Positions 12,901-24,260 are shown, numbered from the stretch's first letter. The stretch: DNA of 64,000 bases from Quillaja saponaria (GCA_029379385.1 CM055618.1:2428134-2492133), one strand, 5' to 3'. Numbers and translations are program-made. Notes: a model not told the origin generated them from the sequence alone.

Positions 12901-15900
12901 TTGGCTTGTAATCATAATATCTATAACTTTGGTCTCCCTTCTTATGCATGACCTGATAGTGCCATTGAACTGTTTCTGCTTACACAGCAAGTATAACTGT
13001 GGGGTTACAAAACATTGATTATTATCATGGAAAACAACGTTTAACGGTTGGTAAAATTCAGTAATCTCTTTTCTAGGAAGGATGACCTGTGTGCAATAAA
13101 TGATGAATACAACTTAACTCAACTAAGCCTTAAATCCCAAACTAGTTAGGGTTGGCCAATGTACAATAATTGGTAAACCTGAAATATTTAGATTATTTCC
13201 TTGAAGTGATACAATATTGTCTGCAACCTAACCTATTGAGGACCAAAACCTTTTAGAACTCATTTGGATATTCTTTTTTAAGATTGAATTTTTTTCCAAT
13301 TTTAATTCATTTTTTAAAATTGTTTAAAATTTTTCGTCCAAGACTTTGTTTCAAATTACTAGCAACTATGTATCTTATGTGCAAGACTAATTGTGCTGCA
13401 CCAATGTACTAGGGTTGATAATGTGCTGAGCTGATAAATAGGATATCAAACTTGTGAAACTTTAAAAAAGTGAATTCTTGGGTTTTAAATTTGTAGAACT
13501 AAAATGACTTTTTCTATTTATTTCTTATTTTATCTTTAATGTAGAAGCTAACTTATGTTGACTTGTATATCTACTCAAATGTAGTGAATCTTTATGTATT
13601 ATGTTAACTATCTGTTTTTCATGTTTGTAACGTCAATATCTTGTGTGACTAATTTGTTCATTAGATTAGAATTTTAGATGCTAGATTGATTGCCAACACA
13701 GGTTTATGGACTAAAATGTTTCATTGGCTAAAGTCCAACTTCTTACTTTTATTAACACTATTTTTCTATCTCTTTATTTACCACTTTCTGCAGATCTGTT
13801 GTCAAACCATGTCAAACCATGTCAGAGAGCCTAAAACCTTTTTTTTTCCTCAACTGTGTATATATACTTATATTAATGGTTTATTTTTCTATTTCTCTAT
13901 TTATCACTTTCCGCAAATGGTTGTAAAACAGTACAAAGAGCCTCTTATTCTTATTATTTTTATTTTCAACTGTGTATATGTAATAGAATATACATGTGTC
14001 ATACTAATAACTGTAGTATTTGTAAGTGTTGCCTGGGTGTCTATCTAATGAATTTTCTTTAATAAATACTTAAAGAGTTAAGTACTCAATCAAAATAATG
14101 ATGCCTCTACTGGAAAGTACCTTTCCGAGTTTACGTGTTTGTTTGGTGTAGTCCTTCATACCAGATAATACTTCAAGTTTGACTCATGATACGTTCTTTT
14201 TATTATCCTTATGGTGAACTCATTGTTTGCTTCATAGCCTTAACACAATGATTTTTGTTTATATTTAATAATATATGGTTCATGTTGATGTTCTGTAGGT
14301 GGAGGAAAAAGGTTTGAGTGCTGAGACAGCCGAGAGAATTGGCACCTTTGTTAAGGAACGGGGGTCTCCTTTGGAATTGTTATATAAGTTTAAACAGGAG
14401 GGCAGCAAATTCTTAGAAAGTAATGGATCTGTTGAGGCATTGAATGAGCTGGAAGTGTTGTTTAAAGCTCTGGATAAATCAAAGTGCATTGGAAAAGTAG
14501 TTTTTGACTTGAGTCTTGCCAGAGGTCTTGATTATTATACTGGAGTTATATTTGAAGCAGTTTTTAAGGGTGGTATTCAGGTATATTTGTATGCCTGACT
14601 GAATTTTATCATTGATTCATTTGTTTGCCGGTAGCTATCTTAAGTGGGTTCTTATAACATAGTTCATGTGTGCATTTGGTAAGAAACTGTTAAGAAGAAT
14701 TCTTTTAACCTCTATCCCATCTACTCGCTGAAGATCTTCCCAGAAGGTGACCTGTGAGGCATCTTTTATGCTTACTACTGAATTTTTTTACTATTAGACT
14801 CTTTTAGCTGCCCGTAGATGAACTTTTGAACTTGGGGCTAGATTTGAATTAAAATGGCTAGGTTGGGTTTTTGGAGTTTGGTTCTCTCTACTCTTTTTTT
14901 TTTTTTGTTTTCTTTTGGTGTGGTGGGACGGCAGCCGGGCACAGATGGAAAGTTTTTGAACATTGTATATGTAAGTGTTGAAACTATTCATAACTCGTAA
15001 TCGTTAGTTAGTTTACATATCACAGAATAGACATCCCTGCCAGAACTGTGGCTTAGGTTTCCCTACCTGTGCCAACTGTAGTGTTGGATTAAACAGAATT
15101 TGGCTTGGAGTGGATTTATCTTGAGATAAACTCCTCAATTTTAAGTTTCCTTTCAATGCTATTGCTAAATAAGTCCAGATCTGAATGTCTAAGCAAAGAA
15201 GTAAAAAAATGAAAAAGAAGTTCTTGGTTCCTGCAAATGGATGGTTCATCTGCATAAATCTTGTATGATGTATAATAATTGTGAAAGACTTTATTTCTGC
15301 AAAGTTCCATATTGTACTTTTACTGCATTTAGTGTCACAGTAGGTGAAGATAAGTAGAAATTGGGTTGTGCTGAGCAGCATCAATAGCTGGAGAAAAATT
15401 AGTCCACAGGATATGGTACCTGAGTGCTTGTTGAATTCCAGTTGTATTCGGAAGTTTACCTAAAATCGTGTTCAAATAATGACCTTTACTCCCTGTTATC
15501 CTTTAAACCAATAAAATGCATCACCCACTCTTAATGCAACTATTTTACTTATTTGTCTTTTGGTGTTTCAACTTTTCTAAGAAATAACTATTACAAGTGG
15601 GATCTGTAATAGTATCAATTGCCTTCTTGTACTGGTTCTACACGAGTTTCCAGAACTGTGGCTAAATTGTGCATGTCCTCAGGTTGGTACAATTGCTGCT
15701 GGGGGACGATATGATAACCTCATAGGGATGTTTGGTACAAAGCAGGTTCCAGCAGTTGGTGTCAGTCTTGGAATTGAGAGAGTATTTGCTATAATGGAGC
15801 AACTTCAGAAGGGTCAGAGTCAGGTTTGATAAGTTTCTTCCTTACATATTAGTGTGCTAATTCTCAACTTCATTGCCATTTGAATGTTGAATTTATCCCA

Positions 15901-18900
15901 TTATAACCCAATTAAGTATTATCATTATTTTTTTATCTTTAAAAAACAAAAAATTTGATCAAACTTTGTTCACGTGGAGATGTTGGTTCCAAACTCTTCA
16001 AGTCATTTAATCCTGGATGGTGTTAATATACAGAAGAGAAAATGGAGTAGAAATTCATGCAAAAACTAGCTCAGCTAAGCCCAAATGATAATTCACTTAA
16101 AGAATCAATAATAACGGTTGAATATAAGAAGAATGTATATTTAGATGATTTTCAATATACAAGAGGGAGTCTCTATTTATAGGCTAAAGTATTTAACCTA
16201 ACATAGTGAACCTAGACTAAATATCAATCAAATACGTAATAGAAATTACACAGAAATAAGGAAACTATAAATAAGGAAATTTGACCCACTAATTAAGCTG
16301 CCTATATTTACACTCTAACACTTCCCCTCAAGCTGGAGCATAAAGATTATATGTTCCAAGCTTGTTGCATAGATATCGCAATCGGTTTCCTGTCAAAGAT
16401 TTTGTGAATAAGTCTGCTAACTGATCTTCTGATTTTGTATATGTAGTCTTGATTGTATTATCCATAAGCTTCTCACGAACGAAATGACAGTCAACTTCTA
16501 TATGTTTTGTTCGTTCATGAAAGATTGGATTTGATGCAATATGTAATGCAGCTTGATTATCACATACTAACTCCATAGGCTGTGAGTGCTGAAATCCAAG
16601 TTCGTCTAATTAATTTTTCAGCCAAACTAACTCAGCAGTGGTATGAGTCATGGCCCTATATTCAGATTCAGCACTAGATCTTGCAACAACAGTCTGCTTT
16701 TTACTTTTCCATGAAACAAGATTTCCACCTAGAAATATACAGTATCCTGTAGTAGATCTTCTGTCAAATTGAGAGCCTGCCCAATCAGCATCGCTATAAC
16801 CTTGAACTGGAGTAGAATTATGTTTATGGACTAATGTATGACCACGACCATGTCCTCGAACTAGAGTGTGCCCATGATTCTTATATAATAATCTCTTTCC
16901 GGGTGCAGTTTTAAGGTATCTTAGGATACGAATAACAGCATTCCAATGAGATGTTCGAAGTTGAGAAAGAAATTGGCTAACCATACTAGTTGCAAAAGCA
17001 ATATCTGGTCTAGTGACTGTGAGATAATTCAGCTTACCAACAAGACGTCTATATTGCTCAGGATTAGTCAGTAGCTTCCCCTCATCTGGTACAAGTTTAG
17101 TGTTGGGATCCATAGGAGTATCTACAGGTTTGGAATCCAACATACCTATATCACTTAAGACATCCAGACAATACTTTCTTTGAGAAAGGCAAATACCCAA
17201 TTGTGATCTTGCAACCTCAATGCCCAAGAAATATTTTAGCTGTCCTAAGTCTTTAGTTTGAAACTTAGACTGTAGGAATGATTTCAATTGTTGAATCCCA
17301 TGAGTATCATCACCTGTAATCACAATATCATCCACATATACAATTAAAAGAATTCTGCCATTAGGTGTATGTTTATAGAAAACTGAGTGATCAACAGTAC
17401 ACCTCTGAAGGCCAAAACTAAGAACTACTTCACAGAATCTACCAAACCAAGCTCTAGGAGATTGCTTTAAGCCATATAGAGACTTTTTCAATCGACACAC
17501 CATACCAGACTCCTCCCGAGCAACAAAACCAGGTGGTTGCTCCATAAAGACTTCTTCATCAAGGTCACCATGTAAGAAAGCATTTTTTTATGTCCAATTG
17601 ATAGAGTGGCCAATCAAAAATAGCAGCTAGAGATATAAATACCCTGACAGATGTAATTTTAGCTACGAGAGAGAAAGTTTCTGAATAATCCACACCATAG
17701 ACCTGAGTGTAGTCTTTTGCTACCAATCTAGCCTATAAGCGATCAACAGAACCATCAAGATGAACTTTTACGGTGTATACCCATTTACAGCCAACAGTGA
17801 ATTTTCCAGAAGGTAAAGAGACCAGTTCCCAAGTACCATTAGTATGTAAGGCGTTCATTTCATCAATCATGGCCTGTCGCCACCCGGGATGAGCAAGAGC
17901 ATCACTGGTGGACTTTGGAACAGAAATAGAAGACAAAGAGGAGACAAATGCATAATAGGGTGAAGATAAACGATGATAACTCAAAAAAGTATAAATAGGA
18001 TAAGGATTACGAGTTGAACGAGTACCTCTTTGTAAAATAGGTGGTGAAACAGGATCCGAGGCACGGAAAGATGTTAGGATAGAAGGTGAGTCATCAGGTA
18101 CATCAACAGTGTCTGTTGGAAGATCAGGTAGTGGTGAAGATGATACATAATCATTTGGTCCAAGATAAGGAACCGGAAAAGCCTCAGAGATAGAATGTGA
18201 CTCGGGAATAGTCGAGGAAAAGAATGAAGATTCCTCAAAAAATGTAACATCAGCAGTAGATAAAGTAACGATTCTTATCTGGACAGTAACATTTATACCC
18301 TTTTTGAAGGCGAGAATAACCCAAGAATATGCACTTAAATGATTTGGAAGAGAGTTTATCCTGTCCAGGTGTTAGATCATGAACAAAACAAATGCAACCA
18401 AAGATACGAAGCGGAAGTGAATATAAGGGATGATTAGGAAAGATGATAGAATATGGAATTTTGTTATGCAATGTAGAAGATGGCATGCGATTAATAAGGT
18501 AGCATGCAGTAAGTACAACATCACCCCAAAACCGAAGTAAAACATGACCATGAAGTAATAGAGTGCGAGCTGTTTCAATTAAATGTCTGTTTTTGCGCTC
18601 AGCAACTCCATTTTGTTGAGGGGTGTGAGAACAAGATGATTGATGCAGCATACCTTGAGATGTCATAAAGTGCTGAAATGATGTAGAAAAATATTCACGT
18701 GCATTATCACTACGCAAAATACGAATAGAAATACCAAATTGTGTTTTAATTTCAGCACAAAACTGTTGGAATATAGAAAATAACTCAGAACGATTTTTCA
18801 TTAAAAATAACCACGTGCAACGAGAATAGTCATCAATAAAGGTTACGAAATACTGAAATCCCAAAGATGAACTAACACGACTAGGACCCTAAACATCAGT

Positions 18901-21218
18901 ATGAACAAGATGAAAGGGAGACTCTGCTCTAAAACGACTATGTTTTAGAAACGAAGCACGTGTGTGCTTGCCAAGCTGACACGATTCACAATTTAAAGAT
19001 GACAGAGATGACAAACGAGGGACCATCTTTTGAAGCTTAGATAGACTAGGATGACCCAATCGACTGTGAATGAGAATAGGTGATACATCTGTAGAGCAAG
19101 CCACTGAAGATGTAGGTATTGTGGTAAGATGGTAGAGGCCCTGTGACTCACGCCCTGTGCCAATCGTTCGTCCCGTTCGTCGGTCCTGTATTGTAAAAGA
19201 ATCATCAATGAAAGTGACAGAACAATTGAGAGAATGTGTCAATTGACTAATAGAAATTCAGATTGAATGAACATTCAGGGACATAAAGCATAGATTCTAA
19301 AGACAAAGAAGATAATAGTGTAGCTTGATCTATACCTTTAGTAATGGTTATGGAGCCATTAGCTATAGTGATAGTGGAAGGTGATGATGGATTACTAATA
19401 CTAGAAAAAAGTTTGGGATTACCAGATATGTGATCAGAGGCACCAGAATCAAGAATCCAAGTGTCAAAAGGGGTCTGAGAGAGGCAAGCGACAGAATTAC
19501 TATGAGAAGATTACTGGGTAGCTTGATACTGTAGGAACTTATCATATTCAGTAGCTGATAATGAGACATTAATATGCTTGTCTTTAGATTGTGAAATTTC
19601 AAGTGAATTGGCTGATTGAACAATATTAGCTGTAGTAATAACAGGGGATCTAGAAAACACAGAGGTAAAAGTACTAGGTTTTGACATACCTATTTCAGAT
19701 TTTTCAGAGGTAAACTATATCGATGAACAGTACCTCGATGAACAATAATCGTACTGCTGGAATGAAACGCAGCAATAGAGAGACACGCTGGAAAGAAACA
19801 CAGCTGAAAATAAAAATTAGGTTTTTTTTTTTTTTTTTTTTGAGAAAAATAAAAATTAGGGTTTTTTTTCCCTAAGCTCTGATACCATGTTGAATATAAG
19901 AAGAATGTATATTCAGATGATTTTCAATATACAAGAGGGAGCCTCTATTTATAGGCTAAAGTATTTAACCTAACATATTGAACCTAGACTAAATATCAAC
20001 CAAATACGTAATAGAAATTACACAGAAATAAGGAAACTATAAATAAGGAAATTTGACTCACTAATTAAGCTGCCTATATTTACACTCTAACAATAACCAC
20101 CGACTTTTTTTTGGATATGATGTATTCTGTCAAGGAATATTGAACCTAGGACAGAATCTGGGAGTTCCTGTCACATATAAGTCTATCAAAAGTAGTCAAT
20201 GGGAGAGAACTCTGTATGCATGTTTGATCAGGTTCTGTAGGACAGAAGTGTCCTAATGCAATGTACACCATGGCCGAGAAGGGTGGGGGAGAGGAGAAAA
20301 ATAACAAACAGAGTGAGTGAGAAAAGGGAGGTAAGGGAAAAACCTTTGCTAGTTAAATAAATTCCAATGGTAAAAAACAGATCCATAGATGGGAGTCTCC
20401 TTAATTAGAAAAGGTAATAGTTATTTTAATAACAGAAACAAACCCCTTGTTATAATGGAACCTATACAAATTGTGACAATAATAACAATGAGATAATATA
20501 TTCAAATTAATATACCGGACGTCTATTCCAAAAGTTTCAAATTCCCTTTTATTTTAGTAACAGATCTCTTTCTCTCTCTCACTCTTACACTGTCTCGCTA
20601 CATTCCATATTACACTTCATTCTCCCTAGAGTTTCCAAATGTTGAAGTACAACGAGTGTGAAACTTGCAGCACTCCCTTTTCACCCCTTTTTAATTAAGT
20701 GATTGTATTTCTTTTATTATTTAGGATTGTGTATGAGTCTGCTATGATGTTAGGTTTCTTTGGTTTGGTCTATGGAAGTGTAGCCCTATTGTATGGAAGG
20801 TCTTTATTTTATTTTATTGGAGTAGAGTATTAGTTATTGAATGATTTGGCCTTAGGTTTTTCTTTTACTTTTTGTTCAATTCTTAAAATGTAAATTTCAT
20901 TTTTGTTGATTTTTTCAGACAGCACGTGCAACAGAAACGGAAGTCCTTGTTAGTATATTAGGAGATGATGCAACTCAAGCTGCAGAGTTGGTAAGCGAAC
21001 TGTGGAGAGCAAAGGTGAAAGCAGAGTTTTCAGTCAACAAAAGAGTGATGAAGCACATAGATCGTGCCAAAGAATCAAGGATCCCTTGGATGGTAATTGT
21101 GGGTGAGCGGGAAGCGAGCGAAGGGATTGTGAAACTAAAAGATGTTGAAGCCACTAAAGATGTGGTAATCCCTAGAAGCAAAATTGTTGAGGAACTACAG
21201 TTGCGGTTGAACCCATAA
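5581..21218 (+). CDS. Histidine-tRNA ligase, cytosolic type, seven exons
   Basis: The product attaches histidine to tRNA-His using ATP and is a class IIa aminoacyl-tRNA synthetase. Exons are 5581-6924, 7925-8104, 9839-10096, 12142-12276, 14299-14580, 15683-15823 and 20919-21218. All introns are GT-AG and every junction is in phase 0, giving 879 residues and a TAA stop. Residues 1-448 are an N-terminal extension. The catalytic core then begins with PKGTRDF (447-453), continues through class II motif 2 ([13 protein letters not shown]), the histidine-site signature [10 protein letters not shown] (712-721), AAGGRYDN (738-745) and motif 3 (GVSLGIERV), and ends in an anticodon-binding domain (about 785-879). 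From memory this is close in length and layout to the Arabidopsis cytosolic enzyme At3g02760. I see no clear organelle presequence. The ATG at 5581 starts an uninterrupted exon 1 frame and follows a pyrimidine-rich leader. Introns total about 13 kb, swollen by transposons, but the coding frame is intact. Confidence 0.96.
6925..7924 (+). other. HisRS intron 1 with an RTE-LINE tail fragment
   Basis: 1,000-bp GT-AG intron. At about 7420-7490 it contains GTAGCCGAGCC and GTGGGATTTAAGGCTCAGTT followed by GAGTTGG. This is the typical 3' end of plant RTE-type LINEs and of the SINEs that borrow it. Nothing else is recognised. Confidence 0.6.
7925..8104 (+). CDS. HisRS exon 2: start of catalytic core
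   Basis: Residues 449-508. [15 protein letters not shown] opens the class II core, and the motif 1 helix and strand follow ([20 protein letters not shown]). The acceptor is TTATCAG before 7925 and the donor GTAAAT follows 8104. Translation through the donor runs on briefly to a stop at 8180, which is intron. Confidence 0.93.
8395..8660 (+). mobile_element. L1-type LINE 3' relic in HisRS intron 2
   Basis: Translation shows [15 protein letters not shown] and then FLASLWCSG. This matches the zinc-binding C-terminus of plant L1-like reverse transcriptase proteins (W..WLERN.RIF...FLASLWC). A T-rich tail with CTTGTACTTCTCTTTGG follows. It is interrupted by stops and lies in the same strand as the host gene. 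Confidence 0.6.
8860..9375 (+). mobile_element. RTE-type LINE reverse transcriptase C-terminal relic
   Basis: In shifting frames the sequence reads [16 protein letters not shown], an ENxxRWFGHV-like block (near 9130-9165) and a [13 protein letters not shown] block. This order is the C-terminal end of plant RTE-clade LINE proteins. Frameshifts and stops show it is dead. It sits in HisRS intron 2, followed by a degenerate ~118-bp direct duplication at about 9440-9670 (shared block GGTTTATTTGTAGGAA / GGTCTATTTGTAGGAA). Confidence 0.6.
9839..10096 (+). CDS. HisRS exon 3: motif 2 region
   Basis: Residues 509-594. [20 protein letters not shown] is the conserved strand before motif 2. [13 protein letters not shown] and [15 protein letters not shown] form motif 2, with the arginine that contacts ATP and the Q-D pair of the histidine pocket. 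The acceptor is CTTTGCAG and the donor is GTAACA. Confidence 0.94.
10816..10846. repeat. Poly(T) tract in HisRS intron 3
   Basis: About 30 consecutive T bases. It could be the reversed poly(A) tail of a decayed retroposon, but I see no body next to it. Confidence 0.8.
11751..12141. repeat. 195-bp tandem duplication at the 3' end of HisRS intron 3
   Basis: Two adjacent copies, 11751-11945 and 11946-12141, both start CTTAGGTGCGCCTAGGGCCT and differ by scattered substitutions. The second copy ends with the used acceptor (TATTATATGCAG). The first has the same tract but ends TATTATATTTCCC, then CTTAG at the junction. Confidence 0.88.
12142..12276 (+). CDS. HisRS exon 4: insertion-domain start
   Basis: Residues 595-639 ([19 protein letters not shown] to DQIKKEM). 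This is the helical linker that leads into the insertion domain. The acceptor TATATGCAG lies in the second copy of a 195-bp tandem duplication (11751-12141), so an acceptor-like tract is also present upstream. The donor GTAAGA is a strong consensus. Confidence 0.92.
13085..13162 (-). mobile_element. RTE-LINE/SINE 3' tail fragment in HisRS intron 4
   Basis: On the - strand it reads GGCCAACCCTAACTAGTTTGG, then GATTTAAGGCTTAGTTGAGTT. This is the same 3' tail as at 7420-7490 but in the opposite orientation. No coding part is attached. Confidence 0.55.
14299..14580 (+). CDS. HisRS exon 5: insertion domain and histidine-site loop
   Basis: Residues 640-733. A helical insertion ([20 protein letters not shown] onward) leads to [15 protein letters not shown], the loop specific to HisRS that holds the histidine substrate. 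The acceptor is TTCTGTAG and the donor GTATAT. Confidence 0.94.
15683..15823 (+). CDS. HisRS exon 6: motif 3
   Basis: Residues 734-780. [18 protein letters not shown] is followed by [17 protein letters not shown], the class II motif 3 helix with its ATP-binding arginine. The acceptor is TCCTCAG and the donor GTTTGA. The following intron contains a full-length copia insertion. Confidence 0.94.
16116..16320 (-). repeat. 3' LTR of the intron 6 copia element
   Basis: 205 bp ending CTCTAACA on the + strand. The outer terminus is GGTTGAATA where the other LTR has TGTTGAATA, so one terminal base is mutated. Next to it at 16321-16336 the - strand reads CTTGAGGGGAAG, the polypurine tract. Confidence 0.92.
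16328..17984 (-). pseudogene. Copia reverse transcriptase and RNase H
   Basis: 17733-17984 holds the RT entry block ([25 protein letters not shown]). A stop and a frameshift near 17730 and 17560 precede the main block 16610-17545, which has [12 protein letters not shown] and the catalytic YVDD (about 17327-17338). RNase H includes [10 protein letters not shown] and SSAESEYRA. It continues after another stop in 16328-16576 ([22 protein letters not shown]). At least three breaks in total. Confidence 0.9.
18250..19242 (-). pseudogene. Copia integrase (GAG-pre-integrase and rve core)
   Basis: 18889-19242 carries the zinc-binding pair HSRLGHP...[11 protein letters not shown]. 18250-18864 carries the DDE core ([28 protein letters not shown]). 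The two parts are separated by one TAG where family members have Trp (TDV*GPSR). A small deletion near 18270 shifts the frame before the region leading to RT. Confidence 0.88.
19340..19691 (-). pseudogene. Copia gag remnant and protease
   Basis: A frame starting near 19690 ([15 protein letters not shown]) runs to [11 protein letters not shown] and a stop. In the same frame downstream it reads [14 protein letters not shown], the aspartic protease signature of copia. Only about 70 codons lie between the start and the protease, and there is no CX2CX4HX4C knuckle, so the body of gag has been lost. Confidence 0.8.
19876..19887 (-). promoter_or_regulatory. Copia primer-binding site (tRNA-iMet)
   Basis: The - strand reads TGGTATCAGAGC directly beside the 5' LTR. 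This is the standard plant copia site complementary to the 3' end of initiator methionine tRNA. Confidence 0.93.
19888..20092 (-). repeat. 5' LTR of the intron 6 copia element
   Basis: 205 bp, with TGTTGAATA at one end and CTCTAACA at the other on the + strand. It is adjacent to the initiator-tRNA primer-binding site. Confidence 0.92.
20919..21218 (+). CDS. HisRS exon 7: anticodon-binding domain
   Basis: Residues 781-879 and the TAA stop. [20 protein letters not shown] opens the alpha/beta anticodon-binding domain of class IIa synthetases, and the chain ends [12 protein letters not shown]. The acceptor is TTTTTCAG. An ATG at 20988 lies inside the exon and is not a gene start. Confidence 0.94.
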   Translation, partial: TARATETEVLVSILGDDATQAAELVSELWRAKVKAEFSVNKRVMKHIDRAKESRIPWMVIVGEREASEGIVKLKDVEATKDVVIPRSKIVEELQLRLNP

Positions 21219-22253
21219 GATTGGTAATAGCACAAGGTTCAATTTCAAAGCTGAATAGTTTATTTGTAGTTAAAAAGGTAACCATTGAGCGGTGAAATAA
21301 GATTGTTTACTCAGGATTTATCTCTTTAATTAGTTCACCTGAAAAAAAAAATTGTTGAAGTAGATCTTATAATACGTTACTTAGATTGGGCTGATGACCT
21401 GGGTTTTATATTGATACCTGAGCAATGTGTTGACATGCACTTCAACTCATCAGTTCATCTTATGTTATGGCATCAATTCAGTTTTAGCCTTTTCAATGCT
21501 TTCGATTATTTAATGTTGTTTTATTTAAGTTCTGTTTTAACTGAAAAGTCTTTCGGTTTTGCTTTGGAACTCTGATAAGATAGTTTATATTGTAATAATC
21601 TATTACAGTCACTTCAGAAATCAATTCCAGTAGGATTGAAATTTTGACTAGTTTATGTTTCTTAATTGAACTAGCAAATTGTTGTAATATACTTTCAGTG
21701 CATATATTTTTGGACAGCAACGGTTTAAATAGGCATATTATGGGTGTTCCATGAATTGCTTCCTGTAGCACTGCGAAGTAGCTCTTGGTTGTGAGTTCTA
21801 AATTGTATTGATTGAGGCAGTATTTTCTTGTTTAATTTGGCAAGACCATGAGATAGGTGTTGCCTTTGCGGGAACTTTAGGAACGTGTGTTTGAATCTAA
21901 CAATGTGCTGTTTCTCCTTTCATGTTATCATTGATAATCAATTGTGTCCAAACTAAAAAAACCAATGTTCGTCAGAGTTCAACAAAATAATAGAAGGACC
22001 CCAATGGCATTTTGAATTTGTCTCTTTGATATGTACGTGTATATACGCATTAAAATTTAAAATATTTAAAACAACTTCATTAATTAATAATGTATTATCA
22101 TTATTATTATCCCGTGAAATAAATAATAATGTTTATACATGTCATTTTAACAAATTCTATAAAAATACTAATGAAAGAAACCTATAAATATATTTAACGA
22201 AAGACACTATTTAATTTTCACATGGCACAGTTATAAGTAATATTATAAATAAT
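21219..22253. other. HisRS 3' flank
   Basis: Probable 3' UTR followed by AT-rich intergenic DNA. I recognise no gene or transposon and could not place a poly(A) signal with confidence. Confidence 0.4.
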
Positions 22254-22262
22254 TTAAGAAAA

Positions 22263-22990
22263 TGGTCAATTGCACCTTTCCTTCGATCTACTATACGAGT
22301 TGTAATATCTCCCTTTTTTTTATATTAAATTGAACACATTACACTCATATTTCTAATCACAATTTGCAAATAATCCGATCCGTTAAAATCACATTTAACT
22401 TCAACATTTTTTTAATGAATAGAAAATACAAAAAAATAACAATTGAAAAGACACAATTAACCTTATTAATTTATGAAATAAACTAAGCTGCAAAACATAA
22501 TCCCTCTTTTAAAGTTAGGGTTTCAAATCAAATCTAAATAATCCCACCTAGAATTTCATCAATCAATTAAAAAAAATAAAAAAGAGAAAAAATCTGACGA
22601 ATAAGAATTCAAAGCATTCAATGTCTGTAAAAAGGAAGGGTAAATATTCAATAGTAGGTATGTAAATATGCATTTGAAATATCTATACTTGTTGAAGCAT
22701 GAATATGATAAAACTTATTGTTTTGTTTCATTCAGATTATATTCTTGCTGATTTAAATTGTCGTATTCGTACTCATGCTTAACAATAAATAAGATTGTCT
22801 ATCATAATGCATATTGGCTGATTATTTTTTCTATTCATTAAGAAAAAGTTAAAGTTAACAGTGATTTTAATGAATTGAGTTATTTACAAGTTGTGATTAA
22901 AAATATGGGTGCAATGTGTTCAATTTAATAAAAAAAAGGGAGACATTATAACTCGTATGGTAGTTCAAGGAGGGAAAGTGCAATTGACCC
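22263..22990. mobile_element. Mutator-type MITE (long TIRs, 9-bp TSD)
   Basis: 728 bp. The two ends are inverted repeats of about 165 bp that start (T/G)GGTCAATTGCAC and include CATACGAGTT and TTAAATTGAACACATT blocks. TTAAGAAAA is duplicated immediately outside at 22254-22262 and 22991-22999. A 9-bp duplication with long TIRs is the hallmark of the Mutator superfamily. There is no coding capacity, so it is non-autonomous. Confidence 0.9.
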
Positions 22991-23504
22991 TTAAGAAAAT
23001 GATACATATAATATTCATTGTCATGTAACAATAATATTTAAATGAATTGAATAAATTCTTGTTCACTAGTTATTGTTAAATATTATTTTTTTATTAGCAT
23101 TGATAATCTTTTGGTTCTTTAAATTTATTTTCATCTTTCAAAAATTCATTTGTCACTTGATTATAATTTAAAATATACAATTTTTTTTTAATTCCTTCAA
23201 TTTATTTTTTAAAAATATTTAAAGGTGTTTTAATTTTTCTACCATCGTGTAAAGCTTTAGAGACAATGCCTTCATTAACTAGTATACACTATTGTCTAAA
23301 ATAACAAAGAAATTGTCTATCGCCTAGAGTTTTACACACCATTATAAAGTACATTTTTGAAAACATATACACGTTTTCCCTAAAAAAAAAAAAAAAAAAA
23401 AAAACAAAATTTTTTTTAAGCAAGTGTGAGCTAATACTTAAGTTAGCATAACTAATAAGAGAAGAGGTACCAATAAGGAAAAGTTATTAAAGATTATTGT
23501 CCAC

Positions 23505-24260
23505 ATTAAGGGCTAGTTTAGTACGTAAGAATGATTTTTGCAGAATTAGAATGGGAAAAGAAATGAGAATGGAATACAAATGGAATGGAATGATCATTCT
23601 ATTCTCTTGTTTAATAGTGTCAGTGAGGAATAATAATTTCATTCCATTTATTAATTTTCTATGCAGTTTTTAGACATGAAATAATATAAAAATTATGTTA
23701 AAATGACAAATATATCTCTTTATAGATGAAGTAATAAAAATTATATTATTTCAAAATGACAAAAATATCCCTCTATAATTAAAGTAATAAAAATTAAACA
23801 TAATTTATGAAAAATATATATTTCTTAATTTTTTAATTATTTTAAAAAAAAAATTATATTATTTATTTATTATTAATTAATTATTATTATTTCTATTTTT
23901 ATTATTTATTAATATTGAAATTTTTGTTTGAAATTACTTAACTAATTTATTTATTTAACATTAATTAATTATTTATAATTATATTATTTACAATGATATG
24001 AAGGGTATTTTTGTCATTTGACTAAAATGAATTGATTTATTATTATTTTTATATAGAAATTTTTTATTTTTTAATTTTATACAATTTATATAGTTTTTAA
24101 TGTGATATGAAGGGTATTTTTATCATTTGAATAAATTAAATAATAAATATTTTTTTATTTATGAATAATAATATTTTTTTATTACTATTCAACTTTTTAT
24201 TTTATATGATAAAGTTATTTTTTGGTCATTTAACTGAACTAAACCAATTCTATAGAAGTA
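23505..24260. mobile_element. AT-rich fold-back or MITE-like element
   Basis: The left half contains AAATGACAAAAATATCC-type blocks (23700, 23752). The right half contains their inverted forms GAAGGGTATTTTTGTCATTT (23999) and a second copy at 24109. The edges look like AGGGCTAGTTTAGTAC and AACTGAACTAAACCAATTC. I could not find a clean target duplication. Confidence 0.45.

Larger units (their letters stand above)
16116..20092 (-). mobile_element. Ty1/copia LTR retrotransposon inside HisRS intron 6
   Basis: A 3,977-bp element antisense to the host gene. The LTRs are 205 bp each and differ at 6 positions by my count. They are flanked by the 5-bp duplication ATAAC (16111-16115 and 20093-20097). 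On the - strand the order is 5' LTR (19888-20092), primer-binding site, short gag remnant, protease, integrase, RT, RNase H, polypurine tract and 3' LTR (16116-16320). This is the copia order. Stops and frameshifts break the polyprotein, and most of gag including the zinc knuckle is missing, so the element cannot move by itself. Confidence 0.95.

Noticed and set aside
13686..14048. 120-codon open frame in HisRS intron 4
   Set aside because: Low-complexity, T-rich translation with many F/Y/I and no family resemblance; it lies within a spliced intron.
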